Positions 22,541-34,173 of a stretch of DNA of 64,000 nucleotides are shown one piece after another. Source of the stretch: Hydractinia symbiolongicarpus (taxonomy: Eukaryota; Cnidaria; Hydrozoa; Anthoathecata; Hydractiniidae); NCBI RefSeq assembly GCF_029227915.1, contig NC_079875.1, forward strand, positions 21,261,001-21,325,000. The letters run 5' to 3'. A program made the position numbers and the translations under genes. The number at the start of each line of letters is the position of its first letter. Position 1 is the first letter of the stretch. The notes beneath the pieces are model-generated. The model was not told where the DNA came from. It did no database searches and was given only the letters and a program-made list of their open reading frames with translations.

Positions 22541-25451
22541 TTACAGCCTTTATAGGACTGTGCACGTAGTTAAGAGTGTTGTAAGGCAACGGCGCTAATG
22601 AGAACGACTTGGGACGTTGTAGCGCATTGAGACTGGAACGACAAGTCCAATGGTAATCGGCGCAGGCAGCTGAAACCGCGTGATTTACGTGTTAGGCCTT
22701 TATTAGACTGCAAAATGCCACATTACGGTCTTTATAGCACTGTGCACGTAGTTATGAGTGTTCTAAGGCCATGGCGCTAAGGAAAACCACTTTGAAAGTT
22801 GTAGTGCATTGAGACTGGAACGACTAATCCAATGGTAAACTGCGCAGGCAGGTGAAACCACGAGATTTGCGTGTGAGGCCTTTATTAGACTGCAAAAGGC
22901 CATATTACAGCCTTTAAAGGACTGTGCACGTGGTTAAGAGTGTTCTAAGGCGACGGCGCTAATGAAAGCGAACTTGGACGTTGTGGCGCATCGAGACTGG
23001 AACGACTAGTCCAATGGTAACTTGTCCAGGCAGATGGAACCACGTGATTTACGCGTGAGGCCTTTATTAGACTGCAAAAGGCCACATTACGGTCTTTATA
23101 GCACTGTGAAGTTAGTTAAGAGTGTTCTAAGGCCATGGCGCTAAGGAAAACCACTTGGAACGTTGTAGGGCATTGTGACTGGAAGGAATAGTCCGATGGT
23201 AAGCTGCGCAGGCAGATGAAACCACGTGATTTACATGTGAGGCTTTTATTAGACTGGAAAAGGGCATATTATAGCCTTTATATGACTGTGCACGTAGTTA
23301 AGAGTGTTGAAAAGCGACGGCGCTAAGGAAAACGACTTGGGACGTTGTACCACATTGAGACTTTTAGGACTAGTCCAATGGTAACCTGCGCAGGCAGATG
23401 GAACCTCGTGATTTACGTGTGAGGTCTTTATTTGACTGCAAAAGGCCATATTAAAGCCTTTATATGACTGTGCACGTAGTTAAGAGTGTTCTAAGGCGAC
23501 GGCACTAATGAAAATGACTTGGGATGTTGTAGCGCATTGAGACTGGAACGACTAGTCCAATGGTAACCTGCACAGGCAGATGAAACCACGTGATTTACAT
23601 GTGAGGCTTTTATTAGACTGGAAAAGGGCATATTATAGCCTTTGTAGGACGATGCACGTAGTTAAGAGTGTTCTAAAGCGACGGCGCTAATGAAAACAAC
23701 TTGGGACGTTGTAGCGCATTGAGACTGGAAGGAATAGTCCAATGGTAACCTGCGCAGACAGGTGAAACCACGTGATTTACGTGTGAGGTCTTTATTAGAC
23801 TGCAAAAGGCCATAATACGGTCGTTATAGGACTGTGCACGTAATTAAGAGAGTTCTGAGGCCACGGCGCTAAGGAGAACCACTTGGAACGTTGTTGTGCA
23901 TTGAGACTGGAAGGAATAGTCAATTGGTAACCTGCGCAGGCAGATGGAACCTCGTGATTTACGTGTGAGGTCTTTATTAGACTGCAAAAGGTCATATTAC
24001 AGCCTTTATAGGACTGTGCACGTAGTGAAGAGAGTTCTAAGGCGACGGCGCTAATGAAAACGACTTGGGACGTTGTAGCGCATTGAGACTGGAACAAATA
24101 GTCCAATGGTAACCTGCACAGGCAGATGGAACAACGTGACTTACGTGTGAGGCCTTTATTACCCTGCAAAACGCCATATTACGGTCGTTATAGGGCTGTG
24201 CACGTAATTAAGAGAGCTCTAAAGCCACGGCGCTAAATAGAACCACTTGGAACGTTGTAGGGCATTGTGACTGGAAGGAATAGTCCGATGGTAAGCTGCG
24301 CAGGCAGATGAAACCACGTGATTTACATGTGAAGCTTTTATTAGACTGGAAAAGGGCATATTATAGCCTTTGTAGGACGATGCACGTAGTTAAGAGTGTT
24401 CTAAAGCGACGGCGCTAAGGAAAACGACTTGGGACGTTGTAGCGCATTGAGACTGGAAGGAATAGTCCAATGGTAACCTGCACAGGCATATGGAACAACG
24501 TGATTTACGTGTGAGGCCTTTATTACCCTGCAAAACGCCATATTACGGTCGTTATAGGGCTGTGCACGTAATTAAGAGAGCTCTAAAGCCACGGCGCTAA
24601 ATAGAACCACTTGGAACGTTGTAGGGCATTGAGACTGGAAGGAATAGTCCAATGGTAAGCTGCGCAGGCAGGTGAAACCACGTGATTTACGTGTGAGGCT
24701 TTTATTAGACTGCAAAAGGCCATATTACAGCCTTTATAGGACGATGCACGTAGTTAAGAGTGTTGAAAAGCGACGGCGCTAGGGAAAACGACTTGGGACG
24801 TTGTACCACATTGAGACTTGAAGGACTAGTCCAATGGTAACCTGCGCAGGCAGATGGAACCTCGTGATTTAAGTGTGCGGCCTTTATTAGACTGCAAAAG
24901 GCCATACTACGGTCTTTATAGGACTCTACACGTAGTTAAGAGTGTTCTAAGGCGATGGCACTAATGAAAACGACTTGGGATGTTGTAGCGCATTGAGACT
25001 GGAACAACTAGTCCAATGGTAACCTGCACAGGCAGATGGAACCACGTGATTTACGTGTGAGGCCTTTATTAGACTGCATAAGGTCATATTACAGCCCTTA
25101 TAGGACTGTGTACGTAGTTAAGAGTGTTCTAAGGCGACGGCGCTAATGAAAGCGACCTTAGACGTTGTAGCGCATTGAGACTGGAACGACTAGTCCAATG
25201 CTAACCTGCGCAGGCAGATAGAACCACGTGATTACGTGCGAGGCTTTTATTAGACTGCAAAAGGCCATATTACAGCCTTTATAGCACTGTGCACGCACTT
25301 AAGAGTGTTCTAAGGCAACGGCGCTAAGGAAAACCACTTGGAACGTTGTAGTGCATTGACTATGGAAGGAGTATTCCAATGGTAACCGGCGCAGGCATCT
25401 GAAACCACTTGAGTTACGTCTGCGGCCTTTATTGGACTGCAAAAGGCCATA
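20722..25451 (+). repeat. 16-monomer tandem duplication, offset 2911 bp
   Basis: Monomers 20722-22540 recur at 23633-25451 with a constant offset of 2911 (16 monomers, one of 181 bp), including the variant i monomer at 21814/24725 (CGCTAGGG), the CTACGGTC...CTCTACACG monomer at 21996/24907 and the 181-bp monomer at 22178/25089. Between the two copies, 22541-23632 holds six other monomers. Those at 22723-23268 (GCAAAATGCC, GTGGTTAAG, GTGAAGTTAG) recur at 58537-59082. The monomer at 23269 is a multi-part hybrid. Confidence 0.88.
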
Positions 25452-27817
25452 TTACAGCCTTTATAGGACTGTGCACGCAGTTAATAGTGTTCTAAGGCGA
25501 CGGCGCTAATGAAAGCGACTTTGGACGATGAAGCGCATTGAGACTGGAACGACTAGTCCAATGGTAACTTGTCCAGGCAGATGGAACCACGTGATTTACG
25601 CGTTAGGCCTTTATTAGACTGCAAAAAGCCATATTACAGCCTTCATAAGACTGTGCACGTAGTTAAGAGTGTTGTAAGGCAACGGCGCTAATGAGAACGA
25701 CTTGGGACGTTGTAGCGCATTGAGACTGGAACGACAAGTCCAATGGTAATCGGCGCAGGCAGCTGAAACCGCGTGATTTACGTGTTAGGCCTTTATTAGA
25801 CTGCAAAAGGCCGCATTACGGTCTTTATGGCACTGTTCACGTAGTTAAGAGTGTTCTAAGGCCATGGCGCTAAGGAAAACCACTTTGAAAGTTGTAGTGC
25901 ATTGACAATGAAAGGAATATTCCAATGGTAACCTGCGAGGCTAGATGGAACCATGTGATTTACGTGCGAGGCATTTATTAGACTGCAAAAGGCCATATTA
26001 CAGCCTTTATAGGACTGTGCACGTAGTTAAGAGTGTTCTAAGGCAACGGGGCTAATGAAGACGACTTGGGACGTTGTCGCGCATTGAGACTGGAACGACT
26101 AGTCCAATGGTAACTTGTCCAGGCAGATGGAACCACGTGATTTACGCGTGAGGCCTTTATTAGACTGCAAAAGGCCACATTACGGTCTTTATAGCACTGT
26201 GAAGTTAGTTAAGAGTGTTCTAAGGCCATGGCGCTAAGGAAAACCACTTGGAACGTTGTAGGGCATTGTGACTGGAAGGAATAGTCCGATGGTAAGCTGC
26301 GCAGGCAGATGAAACCACGTGATTTACATGTGAGGCTTTTATTAGACTGGAAAAGGGCATATTATAGCCTTTGTAGGACGATGCACGTAGTTAAGAGTGT
26401 TCTAAAGCGACGGCGCTAAGGAAAACGACTTGGGACGTTGTAGCGCATTGAGACTGGAAGGACTAGTCCAATGGTAACCTGCACAGGCATATGGAACAAC
26501 GTGATTTACGTGTGAGGTCTTTATTAGACTGCAAAAGGCCATAATACGGTCGTTATAGGGCTGTGCACGTAATTAAGAGAGTTCTGAGGCCACGGCGCTA
26601 AAGAGAACCACTTGGAACGTTGTTGTGCATTGAGACTGGAAGGAATAGTCAATTGGTAACCTGCGCAGGCAGATGGAACCTCGTGATTTACGTGTGAGGT
26701 CTTTATTAGACTGCAAAAGGTCATATTACAGCCTTTATAGGACTGTGCACGTAGTGAAGAGAGTTCTAAGGCGACGGCGCTAATGAAAACGACTTGGGAC
26801 GTTGTAGCGCATTGAGACTGGAACGAATAGTCCAATGGTAACCTGCACAGGCAGATGGAACAACGTGATTTACGTGTGAGGCCTTTATTACCCTGCAAAA
26901 CGCCATATTACGGTCGTTATAGGGCTGTGCACGTAATTAAGAGAGCTCTAAAGCCACGGCGCTAAATAGAACCACTTGGAACGTTGTAGGGCATTGAGAC
27001 TGGAAGGAATAGTCCAATGGTAAGCTGCACAGGCAGGTGAAACCACGTGATTTACGTGTGAGGCCTTTATTAGACTGCAAAAGGCCATATTACAGCCTTT
27101 ATAGGACGATACACGTAGTTAAGAGTGTTGAAAAGCGACGGCGCTAAGGAAAACGACTTGGGACGTTGTACCACATTGAGACTTGAAGGACTAGTCCAAT
27201 GGTAACCTGCGCAGGCAGATGGAACCTCGTGATTTACGTGTGAGGTCTTTATTTGACTGCAAAAGGCCATATTAAAGCCCTTATATGATTGTGCACGTAG
27301 TTAAGAGTGTTCTAAGTCGACGGCACTAATGAAAATGACTTGGGATGTTGTAGCGCATTGAGACTGGAACGACTAGTCCGATGGTAACCTGCACAGGCAG
27401 ATGGAACCACGTGATTTACGTGTGAGGCCGTTATTAGACTGCAAAAGGTCATATTACAGCCCTTATAGGACTGTGTACGTAGTTAAGAGTGTTCTAAGGC
27501 GACGGCGATAAGGAAAACCACTTGGAACGTTGTAGTGCATTGACTATGGAAGGAATATTCCAATGGTAACCGGCGCAGGCATCTGAAACCACTTGAGTTA
27601 CGTCTGCGGCCTTTATTGGACTGCAAAAGGCCATATTACAGCCTTTATAGGACTGTGCACGCAGTTAATAGTGTTCTAAGGCGACGGCGCTAATGAAAGC
27701 GACTTTGGACGATGAAGCGCATTGAGACTGGAACGACTAGTCCAATGGTAACTTGTCCAGGCAGATGGAACCACGCGATTTACGCGTTAGGCCTTTATTA
27801 GACTGCAAAAAGCCATA
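25452..27817 (+). repeat. 13-monomer segment (2366 bp)
   Basis: Monomers start at 25452, 25634, 25816, 25998, 26180, 26362, 26544, 26726, 26908, 27090, 27272, 27454 and 27636. Private markers are CTTCATAAGAC near 25641, TTTATGGCACTGTTCACG near 25822, CAACGGGGCTAATG near 26044, GTGAAGTTAG near 26206, and CCCTTATATGATTG with CTAAGTCGACGG in 27272. The same order and markers reappear in 60539-63996, where the block is tandemly duplicated. Monomer 27454 is a hybrid (front like 25089, back like 25270). Confidence 0.88.
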
Positions 27818-30800
27818 TTACGGTCTTTATAGCACTGTGCACGTAGTTAAGAGTGTTCTAAGGCAACGGCGCTAATGAAGACGACTTGGGACGTTGTAGC
27901 GCACTGAGACTGGAACGACTAGTCCAATGGTAACCTGCGCAGGCAGGTGAAACCACGTGATTTACGTGTGAGTTTATATTAGTCTTTAAAAGGCCATATT
28001 ACAGCCTTTATAGCACTGTGCACGTAGTTAAGAGTGTTCTAAGGCCACGGCGCTAAGGAAAGCCACTTGGAACGTTGTAGTGCATTGACAATGAAAGGAA
28101 TATTCCAATGGTAACCTGCGAGGCTAGATGGAACCATGTGATTTACGTGCGAGGCATTTATTAGACTGCAAAAGGCCATATTACAGCCTTTATAGGACTG
28201 TGCACGTAGTTAAGAGTGTTCTAAGGCAACGGGGCTAATGAAGACGACTTGGGACGTTGTGGCGCATTGAGACTGGAACGACTAATCCAATGGTAAACTG
28301 CGCAGGCAGGTGAAACCACGTGATTTACGTGTGAGGCCTTTATTAGACTGCAAAAGGCCATATTACAGCCTTTAAAGGACTGTGCACGTGGTTAAGAGTG
28401 TTCTAAGGCGAAGGCGCTAATGAAAGCGAACTTGGACGTTGTGGCGCATTGAGACTGGAACACTAGTCCAATGGTAACTTGTCCAGGCAGATGGAACCAC
28501 GTGATTTACGCATGAGGCCTTTATTAGACTGCAAAAGGCCACATTACGGTCTTTATAGCACTGTGCAGTTAGTTAAGAGTGTTCTAAGGCCATGGCGCTA
28601 AGGAAAACCACTTTGAAAGTTGTAGTGCATTGAGACTGGAAGGAATAGTCCAGTGGTAACCTGCGCAGGAGGATGGAGCGGCGTGATTTAATTGTGTGTC
28701 CTTTATTAGACTGCAAAAGGCCATATTACGGTCTTTATGGCACTGTGCACGTAGTTAAGAGTGTTCTAAGGCAACGGCGCTAATGAAGACGACTTGGGAC
28801 GTTGTAGCGCATTGAGACTGGAACGACTAGTCCAATGGTAACCTGCGCAGGCAGGTGAAACCACGTGATTTACGTGTGAGTCTATATTAGTCTTTAAAAG
28901 GCCATATTACAGCCTTTATAGGACTGTGCACGTAGTTAAGAGTGTTCTAAGGCAACGGGGCTAATGAAGACGACTTGGGACGTTGTAGCGCATTGAGACT
29001 GGAACGACTAGTCCAATGGTAACCTGCGCAGTCAGGTGAAACCACGTGATTTACGTGTGAGTTTATATTAGTCTTTAAAAGGCCATATTACAGCCTTTAT
29101 AGCACTGTGCGCGTAGTTAAGAGTGTTCTAAGGCCACGGCGCTAAGGAAAGCCACTTGGAACGTTGTAGTGCATTGACAATGAAAGGAATATTCCAATGG
29201 TAACCTCATAGGCAGATGTAACCGCGTGATTTACGTGAGAGGCCTTTATTGGACTGCAAAAGGCCATATTACAGCCTTTATAGGACTGTGCACGTAGTTA
29301 ATAGTGTTCTAAGGCGACGGCGCTAATGAAAGCGACTTTGGACGATGTAGTGCATTGAGACTGGAACGACTAGTCCAATGGTAACCTGCGAGGCTAGATG
29401 GAACCATATGATTTACGTGCGAGGCATTTATTAGACTGCAAAAGGCCGTATTACAGCCTTTATAGGACTGTGCACGTAGTTAAGAGTGTTCTAAGGCAAC
29501 GGGGCTAATGAAGACGACTTGGGACGTTGTCGCGCATTGAGACTGGAACGACTAATCCAATGGTAAACTGCGCAGGCAGGTGAAACCACGTGATTTACGT
29601 GTGAGGCCTTTATTAGACTGCAAAAGGCCATATTACAGCCTTTAAAGGACTATGCACGTGGTTAAGAGTGTTCTAAGGCGACGGCGTTAATGAAAGCGAA
29701 CTTGGACGTTGTGGCGCATTGAGACTGAAACGACTAGTCCAATGGTAACTTGTCCAGGCAGATGGAACCACGTGATTTACGTGTGAGTCTATATTAGTCT
29801 TTAAAAGGCCATATTACAGCCTTTATAGCACTGTGCACGTAGTTAAGAGTGTTCTAAGGCCACGGCGCTAAGGAAAGCCACTTGGAACGTTGTAGTGCAT
29901 TGACAATGAAAGGAATATTCCAATGGTAACCTCACAGGCAGATGTAACCCCGTGATTTACGTGTGAGGCCTTTATTGGACTGCAAAAGGCCATATTACGG
30001 CCTTTATAGGACTGTGCACGTAGTTAATAGTGTTCTAAGGCGACGGCGCTAATGAAAGCGACTTTGGACGATGTAGTGCATTGAGACTGGAACGACTAGT
30101 CCAATGGTAACCTGCGAGGCTAGATGGAACCATGTGATTTACGTGCGAGGCTTTTATTAGACTGCAAAAGGCCATATTACAGCCTTTATAGGACTGTGCA
30201 CGTAGTTAAGAGTGTTCTAAGGCAACGGGGCTAATGAAGACGACTTGGGACGTTGTCGCGCATTGAGACTGGAACGACTAATCCAATGGTAAACTGCGCA
30301 GGCAGGTGAAACCACGTGATTTACGTGTTAGGCCTTTATTAGACTGCAAAAGGCCACATTGCGGTCTTTATAGCGCTGTGCAGTTAGTTAAGAGAGTTCT
30401 AAGGCCATGGCGCTAAGGAAAATCACTTTGAAAGTTGTAGTGCATTGAGACTGGAAGGAATATTCCGATGGTAACCGGCGCAGGCAACTCAAACTGCGTG
30501 ATTTAAGTATGCGACCTTTATAAGACTGCAAAAGGCCATGATACGGTCTTTATAGAACTGTGCACGTAGTTAAGAGTGTTGAAAAGCGACGGCGCTAGGG
30601 AAAACGACTTGGGACGTTGTACCACATTGAGACTTGAAGGACTAGTCCAATGGTAACCTGCGCAGGCAGATGGAACCTCGTGATTTAAGTGTGCGGCCTT
30701 TATTAGACTGCAAAAGGCCATACTACGGTCTTTATAGCACTGTGCACGCACTTAAGAGTGTTCTAAGGCAACGGCGCTAAGGAAAACCACTTGGAACGTT

Positions 30801-31450
30801 GTAGTGCATTGACTATGGAAGGAATATTCCAATGGTAACCGGCGCAGGCATCTGAAACCACTTGAGTTACGTCTGCGGCCTTTATTGGACTGCAAAAGGC
30901 CATATTACAGCCTTTATAGGACTGTGCACGCATTTAATAGTGTTCTAAGGCGACGGCGCTAATGAAAGCGACTTTGGACGATGAAGCGCATTGAGACTGG
31001 AACGACTAGTCCAATGTTAACTTGTCCAGGCAGATGGAACCACGTGATTTACGCGTTAGGCCTTTATTAGACTGCAAAAATCCATATTACAGCCTTTATA
31101 AGACTGTGCACGTAGTTAAGAGTGTTGTAAGGCAACGGCGCTAATGAGAACGACTTGGGACGTTGTAGCGCATTGAGACTGGAACGACAAGTCCAATGGT
31201 AATCGGCGCAGGCAGCTGAAACCGCGTGATTTACGTGTTAGGCCTTTATTAGACTGCAAAAGGCCACATTACGGTCTTTATAGCACTGTGCACGTAGTTA
31301 AGAGTGTTCTAAGGCCATGGCGCTAGGGAAAACCACTTTGAAAGTTGTAGTGCATTGAGACTGGAAGGAATAGTCCAATGGTAACCTGCGCAGGGAGATG
31401 GAGCGGCGTGATTTAATTGTGCGACCTTTATTAGACTGCAAAAAGCCATA
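27818..31450 (+). repeat. 20-monomer HOR unit (3633 bp), copy 1
   Basis: Twenty monomers start at 27818, 27999, 28181, 28363, 28544, 28726, 28907, 29088, 29269, 29451, 29633, 29814, 29995, 30177, 30359, 30541, 30723, 30905, 31087 and 31269. Seven are 181 bp, giving 3633. Four (27818, 28726, 28907, 29633) carry a distinctive T-rich tail, GT(T/C)TATATTAGTCTTTAAAAGG, instead of the usual GGCCTTTATTAGACTGCAAAAGG. Two (29088, 29814) have CCTCATAGGC or CCTCACAGGC for CCTGCGCAGGC. The last four (30723-31450) are types shared with 25270-25997; 30541 and 30723 are hybrids. Confidence 0.9.
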
Positions 31451-34173
31451 TTACGGTCTTTATAGCACTGTGCACGTATTTAAGAGTGTTCTAAGGCAAC
31501 GGCGCTAATGAAGACGACTTGGGACGTTGTAGCGCATTAAGACTGGAACGACTAGTCCAATGGTAACCTGCGCAGGCAGGTGAAACCACGTGATTTACGT
31601 GTGAGTTTATATTAGTCTTTAAAAGGCCATATTACAGCCTTTATAGCACTGTGCACGTAGTTAAGAGTGTTCTAAGGCCACGGCGCTAAGGAAAGCCACT
31701 TGGAACGTTGTAGTGCATTGACAATGAAAGGAATATTCCAATGGTAACCTGCGAGGCTAGATGAAACCATGTGATTTACGTGCGAGGCATTTATTAGACT
31801 GCAAAAGGCCATATTACAGCCTTTATAGGACTGTGCACGTAGTTAAGAGTGTTCTAAGGCAACGGGGCTAATGAAGACGACTTGGGACGTTGTGGCGCAT
31901 TGAGACTGGAACGACTAATCCAATGGTAAACTGCGCAGGCAGGTGAAACCACGTGATTTACGTGTGAGGCCTTTATTAGACTGCAAAAGGCCATATTACA
32001 GCCTTTAAAGGACTGTGCACGTGGTTAAGAGTGTTCTAAGGCGACGGCGCTAATGAAAGCGAACTTGGACGTTGTGGCGCATTGAGACTGGAACACTAGT
32101 CCAATGGTAACTTGTCCAGGCAGATGGAACCACGTGATTTACGCGTGAGGCCTTTATTAGACTGCAAAAGGCCACATTACGGTCTTTATAGCACTGTGCA
32201 GTTAGTTAAGAGTGTTCTAAGGCCATGGCGCTAAGGAAAACCACTTTGAAAGTTGTAGTGCATTGAGACTGGAAGGAATAGTCCAGTGGTAACCTGCGCA
32301 GGAGGATGGAGCGGCGTGATTTAATTGTGTGTCCTTTATTAGACTGCAAAAGGCCATATTACGGTCTCTATGGCACTGTGCACGTAGTTAAGAGTGTTCT
32401 AAGGCAACGGCGCTAATGAAGACGACTTGGGACGTTGTAGCGCATTGAGACTGGAACGACTAGTCCAATGGTAACCTGCGCAGGCAGGTGAAACCACGTG
32501 ATTTACGTGTGAGTCTATATTAGTCTTTAAAAGGCCATATTACAGCCTTTATAGGACTGTGCACGTAGTGAAGAGTGTTCTAAGGCAACGGGGCTAATGA
32601 AGACGACTTGGGACGTTGTAGCGCATTGAGACTGGAACGACTAGTCCAATGGTAACCTGCGCAGTCAGGTGAAACCACGTGATTTACGTGTGAGTTTATA
32701 TTAGTCTTTAAAAGGCCATATTACAGCCTTTATAGCACTGTGCACGTAGTTAAGAGTGTTCTAAGGCCACGGCGCTAAGGAAAGCCACTTGGAACGTTGT
32801 AGTGCATTGACAATGAAAGGAATATTCCAATGGTAACCTCATAGGCAGATGTAACCGCGTGATTTACGTGAGAGGCCTTTATTGGACTGCAAAAGGCCAT
32901 ATTACAGCCTTTATAGGACTGTGCACGTAGTTAATAGTGTTCTAAGGCGACGGCGCTAATGAAAGCAACTTTGGACGATGTAGTGCATTGAGACTGGAAC
33001 GACTAGTCCAATGGTAACCTACGAGGCTAGATGGAACCATATGATTTACGTGCGAGGCATTTATTAGACTGCAAAAGGCCGTATTACAGCCTTTATAGGA
33101 CTGTGCACGTAGTTAAGAGTGTTCTAAGGCAACGGGGCTAATGAAGACGACTTGGGACGTTGTCGCGCATTGAGACTGGAACGACTAATCCAATGGTAAA
33201 CTGCGCAGGCAGGTGAAACCACGTGATTTACGTGTGAGGCCTTTATTAGACTGCAAAAGGCCATATTACAGCCTTTAAAGGACTATGCACGTGGTTAAGA
33301 GTGTTCTAAGGCGACGGCGCTAATGAAAGCGAACTTGGACGTTGTGGCGCATTGAGACTGAAACGACTAGTCCAATGGTAACTTGTCCAGGCAGATGGAA
33401 CCACGTGATTTACGTGTGAGTCTATATTAGTCTTTAAAAGGCCATATTACAGCCTTTATAGCACTGTGCACGTAGTTAAGAGTGTTCTAAGGCCACGGCG
33501 CTAAGGAAAGCCACTTGGAACGTTGTAGTGCATTGACAATGAAAGGAATATTCCAATGGTAACCTCACAGGCAGATGTAACCCCGTGATTTACGTGTGAG
33601 GCCTTTATTGGACTGCAAAAGGCCATATTACGGCCTTTATAGGACTGTGCACGTAGTTAAGAGTGTTCTAAGGCAACGGGGCTAATGAAGACGACTTGGG
33701 TCGTTGTCGCGCATTGAGACTGGAACGACTAATCCAATGGTAAACTGCGCAGGCAGGTGAAACCACGTGATTTACGTGTTAGGCCTTTATTAGACTGCAA
33801 AAGGCCACATTGCGGACTTTATAGCACTGTGCAGTTAGTTAAGAGTGTTCTAAGGCCATGGCGCTAAGGAAAACCACTTTGAAAGTTGTAGTGCATTGAG
33901 ACTGGAAGGAATATTCCGATGGTAACCGGCGCAGGCAACTCAAACTGCGTGATTTAAGTATGCGGCCTTTATAAGACTGCAAAAGGCCATGATACGGTCT
34001 TTATAGAACTGTGCACGTAGTTAAGAGAGTTCTAAGGCCACGGCGCTAAGGAAAACCAGTTAGAACGTTGTAGTGCTGTGAGACTGGAAGGAATAGTCCA
34101 ATGGTAACCTGCGCAGGGAGATGGAGCGGCGTGATTTAAGTGTGCGTCCTTTATTAGACTGCAAAAAGCCATA
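31451..34173 (+). repeat. 20-monomer HOR unit, copy 2 (partial)
   Basis: Offset +3633 from 27818, with the same indels in the same monomers (GAACACTAG at 28461/32094, GGAGGATGGAGCGG near 28668/32301, and the four T-rich tails at 31604, 32514, 32694 and 33421). The monomer equivalent to 29995 is missing: 33628 joins its front to the body of the 30177 type. The copy ends in 33992, whose tail (GCAGGGAGATGGAGCGG) already matches the D type of the 4-monomer HOR that resumes at 34174. Confidence 0.9.

Noticed and set aside
30541-30751. A distinct 77-residue minus-strand frame as a separate gene
   Set aside because: It is the same frame as elsewhere, lengthened because the hybrid monomers at 30541 and 30723 remove a stop codon.
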